DNA from: Candidatus Latescibacterota bacterium
GTDB lineage: Bacteria > Latescibacterota > UBA2968 > UBA8231
Direction: 5' to 3'
Length of the DNA: 64,000 nt
Assembly (NCBI GenBank): GCA_022827835.1
Contig: JAJEIO010000024.1
Coordinates: forward strand, 62,001-126,000
The number at the start of each line of letters is the position of its first letter. Position 1 is the stretch's first letter. Shown in pieces: positions 35,737-43,730 of the stretch. Made by a program: the position numbers and the translations under genes. A model generated the notes under the pieces. That model was given only the letters and a program-made list of their open reading frames with translations. It had not been told where the DNA came from and ran no database searches.

Positions 35737-36571
35737 ATAATTCGGCGAAAATAGCCTCTAGGTCAGCCGTTTTCTTCCACTTGGCGAATTCTTTGTCCAT
35801 CTTAGGCGACCACTTGCGATCTACTTCCCCGGGCGTGTAGCGGCCGTCGGCAATGCTCTTCTTGCCCCAATAGTCGCGCAGGCGGGTGTTTTCGGATGAC
35901 TCTACGACCTCGCGGGCGTATTGCGGCGGCACGAAAATCACGCCCGTGGGGGTCGCCAGCACGATATCGCCCGGCATACAGGTCGCCTCACCTACTCGCA
36001 CCGGGCCGTTGATCTCGGCCATGGTCACCTCGCCGATTGCCGAGGGGTGCAGCCCCTTACAGAGCACGTTGATCGGCAACTGGCGCACGCGGTGATCGTC
36101 GCGGATGCCGCCATCGACGACTAGGCCCGTACCACCGGTGTTGGTAGCGATTGCCGTGCCGAGGTTGTCGCCGATAAAGGTCCCGCGCAGCACCTTGCCG
36201 AACAGATCGATGACCAATACGTCGTTGGCGACTAAGGTGTCGATGACCCAACTATTCTGGCCGCCGATCCGCCCGTGCCGCTCGCCTTCGGCATTCACGA
36301 CGCCGTCGAAGTCGGGCCGATGCGGGATGTAGCGGGCCGTCACTGCGCGGCCGACTAGCACGCGGCCTGGATGCAGATTGATCCAGTCACCTTCAAACTG
36401 AAACGAATGTCCCTTGCCCATCAGCACTCCCCAGGCTTCCTCGACGGTCACCCACTTCATCCGCTCGACGAGATCGTCGTCGACTTTGGGCCGCCCGTTG
36501 CGAAAGCGCGGGCCTGAATACGCGCTCGTTATGCTCTTTATTTTGCTAGGTGCATTGAGTTCGAACGCCAT
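35735..36571 (-). CDS. RraA-like / dimethylmenaquinone methyltransferase homologue
   Basis: 278 residues. The RraA-like fold core includes GDNLGTAIATNTGGTGLVVDG, GGIRDDHRVRQLPINV and the VGEATCMPGDIVLATPTGVIFVPP segment. Related proteins include HMG aldolases (4-hydroxy-4-methyl-2-oxoglutarate), demethylmenaquinone methyltransferase misannotations and RNase E regulators. With sugar-acid enzymes nearby, an aldolase or decarboxylase is more likely than an RNase regulator. ATG 36571 has AAGGAG upstream. A strong terminator lies 20 bases ahead of the start, so its transcript must escape or start close by. Confidence 0.85.
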   Translation of the reverse strand: MAFELNAPSKIKSITSAYSGPRFRNGRPKVDDDLVERMKWVTVEEAWGVLMGKGHSFQFEGDWINLHPGRVLVGRAVTARYIPHRPDFDGVVNAEGERHGRIGGQNSWVIDTLVANDVLVIDLFGKVLRGTFIGDNLGTAIATNTGGTGLVVDGGIRDDHRVRQLPINVLCKGLHPSAIGEVTMAEINGPVRVGEATCMPGDIVLATPTGVIFVPPQYAREVVESSENTRLRDYWGKKSIADGRYTPGEVDRKWSPKMDKEFAKWKKTADLEAIFAEL

Positions 36572-36592
36572 GATCGCTCCTTGGAAAAGGAT

Positions 36593-36629
36593 AAAAAAAT
36601 GGCCGCGCATCCTTTGCGGACCGCGACCA
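36593..36629 (-). terminator. Intrinsic terminator between ssb and the RraA-like gene
   Basis: On the minus strand TGGTCGCG and CGCGGCCA pair (one G-U), with an inner GTCC/GGAT extension and GCAAA loop. Seven T residues follow (36599-36593). It ends the ssb operon transcript. The T-run lies about 20 bases before the RraA-like start codon. A possible TTGACG hexamer upstream of the hairpin could make it an attenuator for that gene. Confidence 0.8.
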
Positions 36630-36668
36630 AGCTAATACATCTCGTCCGAGCGTCAACCCGGCGGAGGG

Positions 36669-37106
36669 CTAAAAGGGCAAATCGTCGTGGTTGGGGCCAG
36701 CCGCAGGGGCCGCGGCGAGTTCATGGCTGTTGCCGTTGCCATTGACTGCAACGGCCTCGGCAGCCTCGGTGGCCCGCTCTGCGCCGAGCATTTTCATGGT
36801 GTTGGCGACGATTTCGGTGGTTTGGCGCTTCTGGCCCTGCTGATCTTCCCAAGAGCGCGTTTGCAGCTTGCCCTCGATATAGACCTTGCTGCCCTTTTTT
36901 AGGTACTGACCAGCGATTTCGGCGAGGCGCCTCCACAAGACGATGCGGTGCCACTCGGTGCGCTCTTGGCGCTGCCCGTCCTTGTCGTTCCACGACTCGC
37001 TGGTGGCCAAGCTGAAGTTGGCGACCTGAGCACCGCTGGGGGTGAAGCGCGTCTCGGGATCAGACCCTAAGTTGCCGATGAGTAAAACCTTGTTAAGACT
37101 CGACAT
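36669..37106 (-). CDS. ssb: Single-stranded DNA-binding protein
   Basis: 145 residues. The OB-fold is clear: [72 protein letters not shown] short acidic-tipped tail ends DDLPF, the partner-docking motif of bacterial SSB. It binds and protects single-stranded DNA in replication and repair. It is the last gene of a minus-strand operon of three tiny upstream genes and starts one base after the stop of the 69-residue protein. Confidence 0.97.
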   Translation of the reverse strand: MSSLNKVLLIGNLGSDPETRFTPSGAQVANFSLATSESWNDKDGQRQERTEWHRIVLWRRLAEIAGQYLKKGSKVYIEGKLQTRSWEDQQGQKRQTTEIVANTMKMLGAERATEAAEAVAVNGNGNSHELAAAPAAGPNHDDLPF

Positions 37107-37107
37107 A

Positions 37108-37317
37108 TTACTGCTCCTCTCGGTTGTGCAGGCGGGGATAGTCCTGCGTCCATTCGCTGCGCTGACGGCGCTTGCGCGCTTGGGGCGTCTCGATGCCGTA
37201 GCGGCGACAGAGGCGGCTGAAGCTGCCCGGGGCAATGCCCAAGGCCGAGCCGGCGTCGTGGTTGCTGGCATAGATCCGCGCAGCGCGTTCGATGCGATCT
37301 TTGGCGATAGGCGGCAT
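37108..37317 (-). CDS. Small helix-turn-helix-like basic protein (69 aa)
   Basis: 69 residues, mostly helical and very basic toward the end. The sequence [20 protein letters not shown], followed by [17 protein letters not shown], reads as a helix-turn-helix resembling homeodomain-like or RNA polymerase sigma region 4 helices. AAAAGGAG upstream supports ATG 37317. It lies one base before ssb, indicating translational coupling. No family name is recognised. A DNA-binding partner or regulator of the ssb operon is the inference. Confidence 0.75.
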   Translation of the reverse strand: MPPIAKDRIERAARIYASNHDAGSALGIAPGSFSRLCRRYGIETPQARKRRQRSEWTQDYPRLHNREEQ

Positions 37318-37339
37318 GAGTTTCTCCTTTTGTGCGAGA

Positions 37340-37483
37340 TTAAGTGAGATAGCGGAAAACGGGAAAGCTCCAGACGACGAAGATCGCCCCTGTGCACATT
37401 GGCCCTAGCCGGCTCACTTGGCGCTGGGCGCGCTTGTTTTTGCTCAGTTCGCGCAAGGCGTGAAATGCAAAAATCGGGTTCAT
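37340..37483 (-). CDS. Small membrane protein (47 aa)
   Basis: 47 residues from ATG 37483 with AGGAG nine bases upstream. A basic amphipathic start ([15 protein letters not shown]) leads to one hydrophobic segment ([17 protein letters not shown]) near the C-terminus. It lies 22 bases before the helix-turn-helix gene of the ssb operon. No relative is recognised. Good ribosome sites on each gene of this cluster argue that it is translated. Confidence 0.65.
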   Translation of the reverse strand: MNPIFAFHALRELSKNKRAQRQVSRLGPMCTGAIFVVWSFPVFRYLT

Positions 37484-37511
37484 TGCTCTGCTCTCCTGTG
37501 GCCAGCGGCTA

Positions 37512-37595
37512 TTAGTTGAGAAGCGGCTTCACTGCGAATACAAAGAGGCTGACGAGGGCGTACATCAGGCCCTGGCTGATGATCTCGCGTCGCAT
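37512..37595 (-). CDS. Very small membrane peptide (27 aa)
   Basis: 27 residues from ATG 37595 with AAGGAG nine bases upstream. After MRREIISQG a single hydrophobic segment (LMYALVSLFVFAV) ends in KPLLN. It is the first gene after the consensus promoter at 37681-37709 and 28 bases before the 47-residue membrane protein. The pattern (promoter, ribosome site, short hydrophobic frame) supports a real small protein, or a leader peptide for the ssb operon. Confidence 0.6.
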   Translation of the reverse strand: MRREIISQGLMYALVSLFVFAVKPLLN

Positions 37596-37680
37596 GTGGT
37601 TTTGCTCCTTGCGATGAGGTTCTTGGTGCTCGGTTTTCCAATGCAAAAAAGGCCCTTTTTACTTCGATTACCTGCACAAA

Positions 37681-37709
37681 AAGATAGTAAACATTTGTGT
37701 ATAAGTCAA
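37681..37709 (-). promoter_or_regulatory. Promoter of the small-gene/ssb operon
   Basis: On the minus strand TTGACT (37709-37704) and TATCTT (37686-37681) are separated by exactly 17 bases in AT-rich DNA. The start site near 37674 gives a leader of about 80 bases before ATG 37595. Confidence 0.8.
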
Positions 37710-37776
37710 GAAATTTCCCTCTTTTTTCGCCTCCTTTTACGGGGTTTTTCTCATCTAACCAAAAAACAATAACTTA

Positions 37777-37805
37777 TTGATATAAAAAAACTTTTTCAGT
37801 TTAAT
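37777..37805 (+). promoter_or_regulatory. Candidate promoter for the VOC protein gene
   Basis: TTGATA (37777-37782) and TTTAAT (37800-37805) with a 17-base spacer, in very AT-rich DNA, point toward the gene at 37941. The stretch 37596-37940 holds two divergent promoters and no recognised gene. Confidence 0.45.
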
Positions 37806-37940
37806 AAATTTCTATTAAAGAGCAATAAAACGAGGGATATTATGGTCTGCGAACGCGGTAGTGCCACGCAGTGCTTCGTTTGTTAGATTATGGGCACTAA
37901 TGGCACAAGGGCTACGAGCCTACGAGAAAGGAGAAAAGCC

Positions 37941-38354
37941 ATGAGTACGGTACTCGTCCACATTGGCGTCCGAGCCACGGACCTCGAAAAAACCATCCGC
38001 TTTTGGCGCGACGGTCTCGGCCTGCCCGTGGTCTCGACCCACGGGAGCTGCTACGACCTCAGCGACGGCCACCACAATTTCCGCGTTTTCCAGCACAACG
38101 GCCCGGACCGTCCGTCCCACGTCAGCGGGATGCTCGACTACCTCCACATCGGCGTGCGGGTGCCCGACCTCGAAGAGACCGGCCGCCGCCTGTTGGACAT
38201 GGGCTATGAAATTTTTTCCGACGGCTTGGGCGGCAAAGAGCCGGTCGATGTCCACAACATCAGCGAAGGGGCCTTTAAGGTCGAAGACCCAGACGGCATT
38301 ACTGTGGACGTGACGGCCAGCGACGATCAATGGCCTGGTGCGGTCCTCAAATAG
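37941..38354 (+). CDS. VOC family protein (glyoxalase/bleomycin resistance fold)
   Basis: 137 residues with two beta-alpha-beta-beta-beta modules: VHIGVRATDLEKTIRFWRD, then LHIGVRVPDLEETGRRLLD, and a closing FKVEDPDGITVDVTAS with a metal-ligand Glu in KVEDPDG. The first ligand is likely the His of VHIGV. The family includes glyoxalase I, dioxygenases and epimerases; the substrate is unknown. AAGGAG precedes ATG 37941. A sulfatase-fold gene follows 42 bases later on the same strand. Confidence 0.9.
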   Translation: MSTVLVHIGVRATDLEKTIRFWRDGLGLPVVSTHGSCYDLSDGHHNFRVFQHNGPDRPSHVSGMLDYLHIGVRVPDLEETGRRLLDMGYEIFSDGLGGKEPVDVHNISEGAFKVEDPDGITVDVTASDDQWPGAVLK

Positions 38355-38396
38355 CCCGAATACATCTCAATCCTTACCCTGAATCGAGAGAATCTA

Positions 38397-39794
38397 ATGC
38401 CAGCCAAAAAGACCAACGTCATTCTCTTCGGCATCGACAGCCTGCGCGCCGATCACATGAGCTGTTATGGCTACCACCGCCAGACCACGCCCCACATCGA
38501 CCGCTTTGCCGCCGATGCCGTGCTCTTTGAAAAGAACTACTCGGCCCACATCCCCACGACTTCGGCCTACGCCTCCATGCTCACTGGCCTCGACTGTTTC
38601 GGCACCAGCGTCGTGGCCCTGCGCCACCGCGGCGGCCTGCCCAAAAAGATCCGCACCCTGCCCGAGATTCTTCGCCGAAACGGCTACAACACCTCGTGCG
38701 TCGGATTCTCGGGCAACCCCAGTTCGCGCGGCTTCAACCGCTATTTGGACTACCCGAGTTGGGGATCCTTTGCCGAAGGCCGCAGCCCCAAGGCCGAAAA
38801 CCTCAACCAAGTCGCCATCCCCGAGCTGGAGCGGCTGGCGCGCTCGAAGAAGCCCTTCTTCCTCTTCTTGCGCCACATGGATCCGCACGCTCCCTATCTG
38901 CCGCCGGCTCCCTTTGAGCGGATGTTTTACAGCGGCAATGAATTCGACCCCAAAAACAAGAGCATGGAGCCGGTGTTCAGCTTCAAGCCCTTCTGCGACT
39001 TCTTCGCCGATTGGATGCCGCCCGGGGTGCGCGACCGCCACTACGTGGACGCCCAATACGACGGTGCCGTCGCCTATATGGACGCCTGCATTCAGCGCAT
39101 CCTCACCCGCGTCGAAGAGCTGGGTTTGGGCGACAATACCTTAATCGTCATCAACGGCGACCACGGCGAGACCCTGTACGAGCACGAGTGCTGGTACGAC
39201 CATCACGGCATGTACGAAAACACGCTGTACGTGCCGCTGATCATCCGCCTGCCCGGCAAGTTGCCTGCGGGCAAGCGCGTCGCGGGCACCACGCTGCACC
39301 AAGACTTGGTGCCCACCGTGCTCAAGCTCCTCAACATCCGCACGGACATCGCATTCGACGGCCAGTCGCTGCTGCCGCTGATCGCGGGCCGGAAAGCCTC
39401 CAACTACTCGGACTTTTACATCACGGAATGCACTTGGATGCGCAAGCACGGCTGGCGCACTCCGGAGTGGAAGCTGATGGTCGCGCTAGAGCCGGACTTT
39501 CACTTCAAGCCCGAAGTCGAGCTCTACAACTTAGTCGCCGATCCGCTGGAGTTGAAAAACTTGGCCAAAAAAGAGCCGGGGATCGTTGCCGCTCTGAAGG
39601 AGCGGATGGAGGCGTGGATCGCCAAGCGCGAGCGGGAGACGGGCGAGATTAACCCGATGTACACCAATTTGCAATGGCATGGCGCGAAGACGCACGAGGG
39701 GCCGTTTGAGACTTCGCAACAGGCGTACGATACGCTGCACATTGGTTCGGTGGGGGCGGCAGACAAATTGCAGGCGGGTAATAAAAAGAAATAG
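38397..39794 (+). CDS. Sulfatase-fold protein without the formylglycine motif
   Basis: 465 residues of the alkaline phosphatase superfamily. The metal-binding opening ILFGIDSLRADHMSC and the later VINGDHGETLYEHECWYDHHGM are intact. Where sulfatases have C/S-x-P-x-R, this protein reads HIPTTSAYASMLTG, with no Cys and no Arg. A Thr could act as nucleophile, as in phosphodiesterase relatives. It could therefore hydrolyse phosphate esters or transfer phosphate rather than cleave sulfates. There is no signal peptide. It is co-directional with the VOC gene. Confidence 0.85.
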   Translation: MPAKKTNVILFGIDSLRADHMSCYGYHRQTTPHIDRFAADAVLFEKNYSAHIPTTSAYASMLTGLDCFGTSVVALRHRGGLPKKIRTLPEILRRNGYNTSCVGFSGNPSSRGFNRYLDYPSWGSFAEGRSPKAENLNQVAIPELERLARSKKPFFLFLRHMDPHAPYLPPAPFERMFYSGNEFDPKNKSMEPVFSFKPFCDFFADWMPPGVRDRHYVDAQYDGAVAYMDACIQRILTRVEELGLGDNTLIVINGDHGETLYEHECWYDHHGMYENTLYVPLIIRLPGKLPAGKRVAGTTLHQDLVPTVLKLLNIRTDIAFDGQSLLPLIAGRKASNYSDFYITECTWMRKHGWRTPEWKLMVALEPDFHFKPEVELYNLVADPLELKNLAKKEPGIVAALKERMEAWIAKRERETGEINPMYTNLQWHGAKTHEGPFETSQQAYDTLHIGSVGAADKLQAGNKKK

Positions 39795-39820
39795 TAGTAG
39801 CGCCATGCGTTCTTGTGCAG

Positions 39821-39859
39821 GTTGCGCCCGCTCCCATATTGTCTAGGAGTGGGCGCAAC
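39821..39859. repeat. Hairpin upstream of the Uma2 gene
   Basis: GTTGCGCCC-G-CTCC and GGAG-T-GGGCGCAAC pair over 14 positions (one G-T) with an 11-base loop. It sits between the sulfatase-fold gene and the Uma2 gene, with no T-run. It may act as a terminator helped by a factor, or as an mRNA-stabilising structure for the Uma2 message. Confidence 0.6.
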
Positions 39860-39877
39860 TTATAGAGGAGAGTTACT

Positions 39878-40438
39878 ATGACCACGCAACCACAAAACCG
39901 CGCCTTCACAGTCGGCGAATACTACCGCATGGCCGAGAGTGACATTCTCACCGAGGAGGATCGCGTTGAGCTTATCGCCGGGCAGGTCGTCGCCATGAGT
40001 CCCATTGGCAGCCACCACGCCGCTTGTGTAAAACGTCTCAATTTGTTGATGGGAAAAATGGTCGGGGATTCCCTGTTGATCGGCGTCCAAGACCCCATCG
40101 CTCTCGACGCGTACTCGGCCCCCGAACCCGACCTAGTGCTACTCCGTCCCCGCGCCGACTTCTACGCGGCGGCCCATCCGTCGGCGGTCGATGTGCTACT
40201 GGCCGTCGAAGTCTCCGATACGTCGGCCGACTACGACCGCGAGGTCAAGCTGCCCCTCTACGCTCAAGCTGGTCTTCCCGAAGTGTGGCTGATCGACCTG
40301 CAAAAAAGCCGCATCGAAGTGTACGCCCGGCCCCAAGGCGACGCGTACCAACAGCGCGTCGAAGTCGCTGCCGACGCTACTCTCACCTCGCCGACGATTC
40401 CCCAGCTCTCATTGGCCGCCGCTGAGTTGTTAGGCTGA
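39878..40438 (+). CDS. Uma2 family endonuclease (DUF820)
   Basis: 186 residues with the PD-(D/E)XK-like fold of Uma2/DUF820 proteins. It opens FTVGEYYRMAESD, with EEDRVELIAGQVVAMSPIGS, then PEPDLVLLRPRADFY (Asp) and LLAVEVSDTSADYDREVKLP (Glu and the Lys of the catalytic set). GAGGAG precedes ATG 39878. Family members are numerous in some environmental genomes and are possibly mobile. No biological role is established. Confidence 0.9.
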   Translation: MTTQPQNRAFTVGEYYRMAESDILTEEDRVELIAGQVVAMSPIGSHHAACVKRLNLLMGKMVGDSLLIGVQDPIALDAYSAPEPDLVLLRPRADFYAAAHPSAVDVLLAVEVSDTSADYDREVKLPLYAQAGLPEVWLIDLQKSRIEVYARPQGDAYQQRVEVAADATLTSPTIPQLSLAAAELLG

Positions 40439-40440
40439 CG

Positions 40441-41586
40441 TCACGTCCCCTCTTTCCACGCCCAATCCAACCACGGGACTAGCGCTTCGATGTCGCTGGT
40501 TTCCACCGTCGCCCCTCCCCAGATCCGCAGACCGGGCGGCGCGACGCGGTAGCCGTTGATATCGTAGGCGACGCCCTCATTCTCCAGCTTGGCGACGAGA
40601 GATTTGACCTTTGCTTGCTGGGCGTCCTCGCTTAAGCTGGTAAACCACGGATCGGCGATCCGCAGGCAGATTGACGTGCTTGAGCGAATCGCTCGACGCG
40701 CGGGCAAAAACGCGATCCATTCGCTTGCGGTTTCCCATTGCTCTAGCACCGCGAGGTTGGCCTGTGTGCGCCGCACGAGTTCGGGCAAGCCGCCGATGCT
40801 TTCGGCCCAGCGCAGCCCGTCGAGGGCGTCTTCTACGCACAGTAGGGAGGGCGTGTTGATGGTGTCGCCCTTGAACAGGGCCTCGTTGAACTGGCCGCCC
40901 CGAGTCATGCGAAAGAGTTTGGGCAAGGGCCAAGGCGGCGTGAAGCTGACGAGCCGCTCGACTGCACGCGGGCTGAGGATGAGCATTCCGTGCGCGGCCT
41001 CGCCGCCCATGACCTTTTGCCAAGAGTAGGTTACTACGTCGAGTTTTTCCCACGGCAGTTCCATGGCGAAGACTGCGGACGTCGCGTCGCAGATGGTCAG
41101 GCCCTCTCGATTGGCGGCGATCCACTCGCCATCGGGCACTTTCACCCCGGAGGTGGTGCCGTTCCACGCAAAGACTACGTCGCGGTCGCAATTAACTTGG
41201 GACAGATCGGGTAGCTCGCCGAAATCTGCGTCGAAGACGTGCACGTCCTCCAGTCGCAGGTGCCGAGTAATGTCCGTTACCCAGCCCTTGCTGAAGCTCT
41301 CCCAGGACAGGACATCGACGCCGCGTGCGCCGAGCATGGACCACAGGCACATTTCTACGGCACCCGTATCCGAACCCGGCACTACGGCCATGCGGTAATC
41401 GTCCGGGACGCCTAGTAGCGCACGCGATCGCTCGATGACTTCTTGCAGCTTGGCGCGTCCGACTGTGGCGCGGTGCGAGCGTCCTATAGCTGCGTCTTTT
41501 AGGGCCGCAAGATTCCATCCCGGTCGCTTGGCGCAAGGGCCGGAGGAAAAGCAGGGATTTTGCGGTTTAACTGCTGGCTTGGCCAT
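40441..41586 (-). CDS. serC: Phosphoserine aminotransferase
   Basis: 381 residues of fold-type I PLP enzymes, of the archaeal/alphaproteobacterial-type SerC subfamily. It opens [15 protein letters not shown]. The PLP Lys is in [18 protein letters not shown], the ring-stacking region in [13 protein letters not shown], and the Asp in [15 protein letters not shown]. It converts 3-phosphohydroxypyruvate to phosphoserine, and also acts in pyridoxal phosphate synthesis in some bacteria. It begins directly after the stop of the SDR gene. Confidence 0.9.
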   Translation of the reverse strand: MAKPAVKPQNPCFSSGPCAKRPGWNLAALKDAAIGRSHRATVGRAKLQEVIERSRALLGVPDDYRMAVVPGSDTGAVEMCLWSMLGARGVDVLSWESFSKGWVTDITRHLRLEDVHVFDADFGELPDLSQVNCDRDVVFAWNGTTSGVKVPDGEWIAANREGLTICDATSAVFAMELPWEKLDVVTYSWQKVMGGEAAHGMLILSPRAVERLVSFTPPWPLPKLFRMTRGGQFNEALFKGDTINTPSLLCVEDALDGLRWAESIGGLPELVRRTQANLAVLEQWETASEWIAFLPARRAIRSSTSICLRIADPWFTSLSEDAQQAKVKSLVAKLENEGVAYDINGYRVAPPGLRIWGGATVETSDIEALVPWLDWAWKEGT

Positions 41587-42348
41587 TTACTCGGTCCGCG
41601 CCAGCATCCCGCCATCTACGGTCAACGAAGTTCCGGTGATGAAGGACGCCTCGTCCGAAGCGAGAAACAACACGGCGTTGGCGATGTCTTCGCCCGTGCC
41701 CAAGCGCTGGGCCGGCACCATCTGGGCATAGCGCACGCGCTCCTCCTCCGGCACTTGTAGATCGTCCCACAGGGGCGTCAAGATTGCGCCGGGTAGCACG
41801 GCGCAGACGCGGATGTCCGGCCCGTAGTCAATGGCGAGGGTCCGCGTCAGGCCCAAGACTCCGGCCTTGGCCGCGTCGTAGGCCGTGGCCGTGGCAAAGC
41901 TGACCAGCGAATGGACCGAACCGGTGTTGATAATCACGCCGCCTCCGGTCTTGCGCATGACTGGGATGCCGTATTTGGCGGCGAGAAAGATCGCCTTCAG
42001 GCCGATGTTTAAGGTGCCGTCCCAATCCTTTTCGTCCAGTTCGGTCGCCGGACCGTGGCGGAACCAGATTGCGTTGTTGTGGACGATATCTACGCGGCCA
42101 AAGGCTTCTTCGGTGCGTGCGAACATCTCGATGACTTGGGCGGACTCGCCCACGTCCGTGTGAACGAAAATGGCTTCGCCGCCGTCGGCCTTGATTTTAT
42201 CGACGACCCGCTGGCCGCCATCGGCGTTGACATCTGCCACGCAGACGGACGCGCCTTCGCGCGCCAGAACTTGCGCGGTGACTTCCCCGATTCCCGAGGC
42301 TGCGCCTGTTACAATGGCCGCTTTACCGGCGACCCTGCCCTTATTCAT
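41587..42348 (-). CDS. SDR family oxidoreductase
   Basis: 253 residues of classical short-chain dehydrogenases. The nucleotide motif is VTGAASGIGEV (TGxxxGxG), followed by the NNA motif in VHNNAIWF, the catalytic Ser in INTGSVHSL and Tyr-x3-Lys in AYDAAKAG. The C-terminus ends SLTVDGGMLA. The substrate is unknown. It abuts serC without a gap and its start has GGAGATC upstream. Confidence 0.95.
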   Translation of the reverse strand: MNKGRVAGKAAIVTGAASGIGEVTAQVLAREGASVCVADVNADGGQRVVDKIKADGGEAIFVHTDVGESAQVIEMFARTEEAFGRVDIVHNNAIWFRHGPATELDEKDWDGTLNIGLKAIFLAAKYGIPVMRKTGGGVIINTGSVHSLVSFATATAYDAAKAGVLGLTRTLAIDYGPDIRVCAVLPGAILTPLWDDLQVPEEERVRYAQMVPAQRLGTGEDIANAVLFLASDEASFITGTSLTVDGGMLARTE

Positions 42349-42389
42349 AGTTGATCTCCTGTGTCAGAAGTTGGATATGCTGTTGTAGA

Positions 42390-42701
42390 TTACGTCTGCT
42401 CATATACCGCCTCTGCTGAACTAAGTATCTCTTCCCTACGTAGCCAGTTTCGGCTTCTTTCGATTCCCTCGAAGGTGTGCAAATCCACTTGCCGGTCGAG
42501 CATTTTTGACAGCTCGTCCTGCATGGTGATGAACTCTAGTCCTACAGTTTGGTCCGGCTCAAACTCCACGAGTACATCCACATCGCTCTCAGGCGTGAAG
42601 TCGTCTCGCAGGACTGAGCCGAACAGGGCCATACGCCGGATGTGGTTGCGCTGACAGAAGGCGGCGATCTCTTCTTTGGGGATATCGATTCTCGCGTTCA
42701 T
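42390..42701 (-). CDS. Minimal nucleotidyltransferase (MNT family)
   Basis: 103 residues. The nucleotidyltransferase signature GSxxRxDxxxxSDxD appears as FGSVLRDDFTPESDVDVLVEF, with all acidic metal ligands present. MntA-type proteins AMPylate a partner toxin, usually a HEPN protein encoded next door. Here no HEPN gene adjoins it. Instead a Fic protein lies four bases upstream on the same strand, forming an unusual operon. Confidence 0.9.
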   Translation of the reverse strand: MNARIDIPKEEIAAFCQRNHIRRMALFGSVLRDDFTPESDVDVLVEFEPDQTVGLEFITMQDELSKMLDRQVDLHTFEGIERSRNWLRREEILSSAEAVYEQT

Positions 42702-42705
42702 GGCG

Positions 42706-43620
42706 TTACTCCTGCAAACATTGCGTCGCTTGCGTTTTTTGCAAAGAGTGTTTGAATCGATCTATTGCTTTCTCTATGTCCTCTGCATCTTCAATACTCT
42801 CTCCACGAGCGGCTTTCAGATGTAGATTAAGGGCGTATCCGCAACACTGTGCAATGTAGGCGATAAACTCAGCCAAATCTTCGCTTTTGTCTGCCTGTTC
42901 CAGCGAGTTTATGTATTGGTTCCTCTCCTGTATGGGTACGATTGCCACCGTGTAGCCGTGCTTGATTAAGATCATATTCATCAGAAGCCGCGCCATGCGT
43001 CCGTTCCCATCGTCAAAAGGATGAATGCGGACAAAGCGATAGTGAACCGTGGCCGCCATGACAATGGGGTGTTCGCCCTCTTTCTCTTTCTTTCTATACC
43101 AGTCGATAAGATCATTCATCGCCGGCTTCACCTGCTCCGGCGGCGCAAAATAGTAAATCTCGCCGGTAGAGGTTAGGACGTTATTGGGCTGTGTTTTGTA
43201 ATCGCCAATGGAAATGAGACGCTTCGTGGGCTGTCCTTCTGGCGTTGTCGCATCGTTTTCGTAAGGTTCCTTCAACAGCACTTTATGGAGATTGCGGATG
43301 AAGACCTCGTTGAGTTCTTCGTTTCTTTTAACCGCATCCTCTATCGCCTTCACCGCCTCGTCATGCCCCTCGATGTCCAGATGATCGCGCATGGGCTTTC
43401 CGCGAGCAGTAAGGCCATGGAGGATAAGACTTTTCGTTTCGCCGAGGGTCAGGCTGTTGCCTTCTATGGCGTTAGAGTGATAATTCAAATCAAGCCTGAG
43501 CTTTTGTTCGATTCGCCCCACGACATCACTCGACAATGGCCGCAATTTGTCCAATTCCCTTTTCAGCCGATCAATTTCTTCAATGATCGTTGGGCCAGTA
43601 GAAGCGTTAATGTCGCTCAT
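42706..43620 (-). CDS. Fic family AMP-transferase
   Basis: 304 residues. The Fic core motif HPFDDGNGRMARLLMN (HPFx[D/E]GNGRxxR) carries the catalytic His. The N-terminal inhibitory helix (NYHSNAIEGNSLTLGETKS; S-x3-EG/N) fits class II Fic proteins that hold themselves inactive by a Glu. A winged-helix-like C-terminus is probable. It AMPylates target proteins. The gene is first in an operon with the minimal nucleotidyltransferase. A short palindrome (43695-43706) lies about 75 bases upstream of the start. Confidence 0.95.
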   Translation of the reverse strand: MSDINASTGPTIIEEIDRLKRELDKLRPLSSDVVGRIEQKLRLDLNYHSNAIEGNSLTLGETKSLILHGLTARGKPMRDHLDIEGHDEAVKAIEDAVKRNEELNEVFIRNLHKVLLKEPYENDATTPEGQPTKRLISIGDYKTQPNNVLTSTGEIYYFAPPEQVKPAMNDLIDWYRKKEKEGEHPIVMAATVHYRFVRIHPFDDGNGRMARLLMNMILIKHGYTVAIVPIQERNQYINSLEQADKSEDLAEFIAYIAQCCGYALNLHLKAARGESIEDAEDIEKAIDRFKHSLQKTQATQCLQE

Positions 43621-43694
43621 CGTTTCCTCATTTCCGCGAACATTCGCCGTTTGAACATCGGCTCCAGCACCGGTAGGCGTCGAACTGCAATGCT

Positions 43695-43706
43695 TGCTGT
43701 ACAGCA
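43695..43706. promoter_or_regulatory. Perfect 12-bp palindrome upstream of the fic operon
   Basis: TGCTGTACAGCA is a perfect palindrome 75 bases ahead of the Fic start codon, directly beside a minus-strand TATACA that could be a -10 element. A repressor operator is possible. The LexA-like spacing (CTGT-N8-ACAG) is not met. Confidence 0.35.
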
Positions 43707-43730
43707 GTGTATAACGCTACCGAATGGCCA

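Noticed and set aside
37640..37665. AAAAAGGGCCTTTTTT as a terminator in the ssb operon leader
   Set aside because: The palindrome has almost no loop and cannot form a stable hairpin; it is probably just AT-rich leader sequence.
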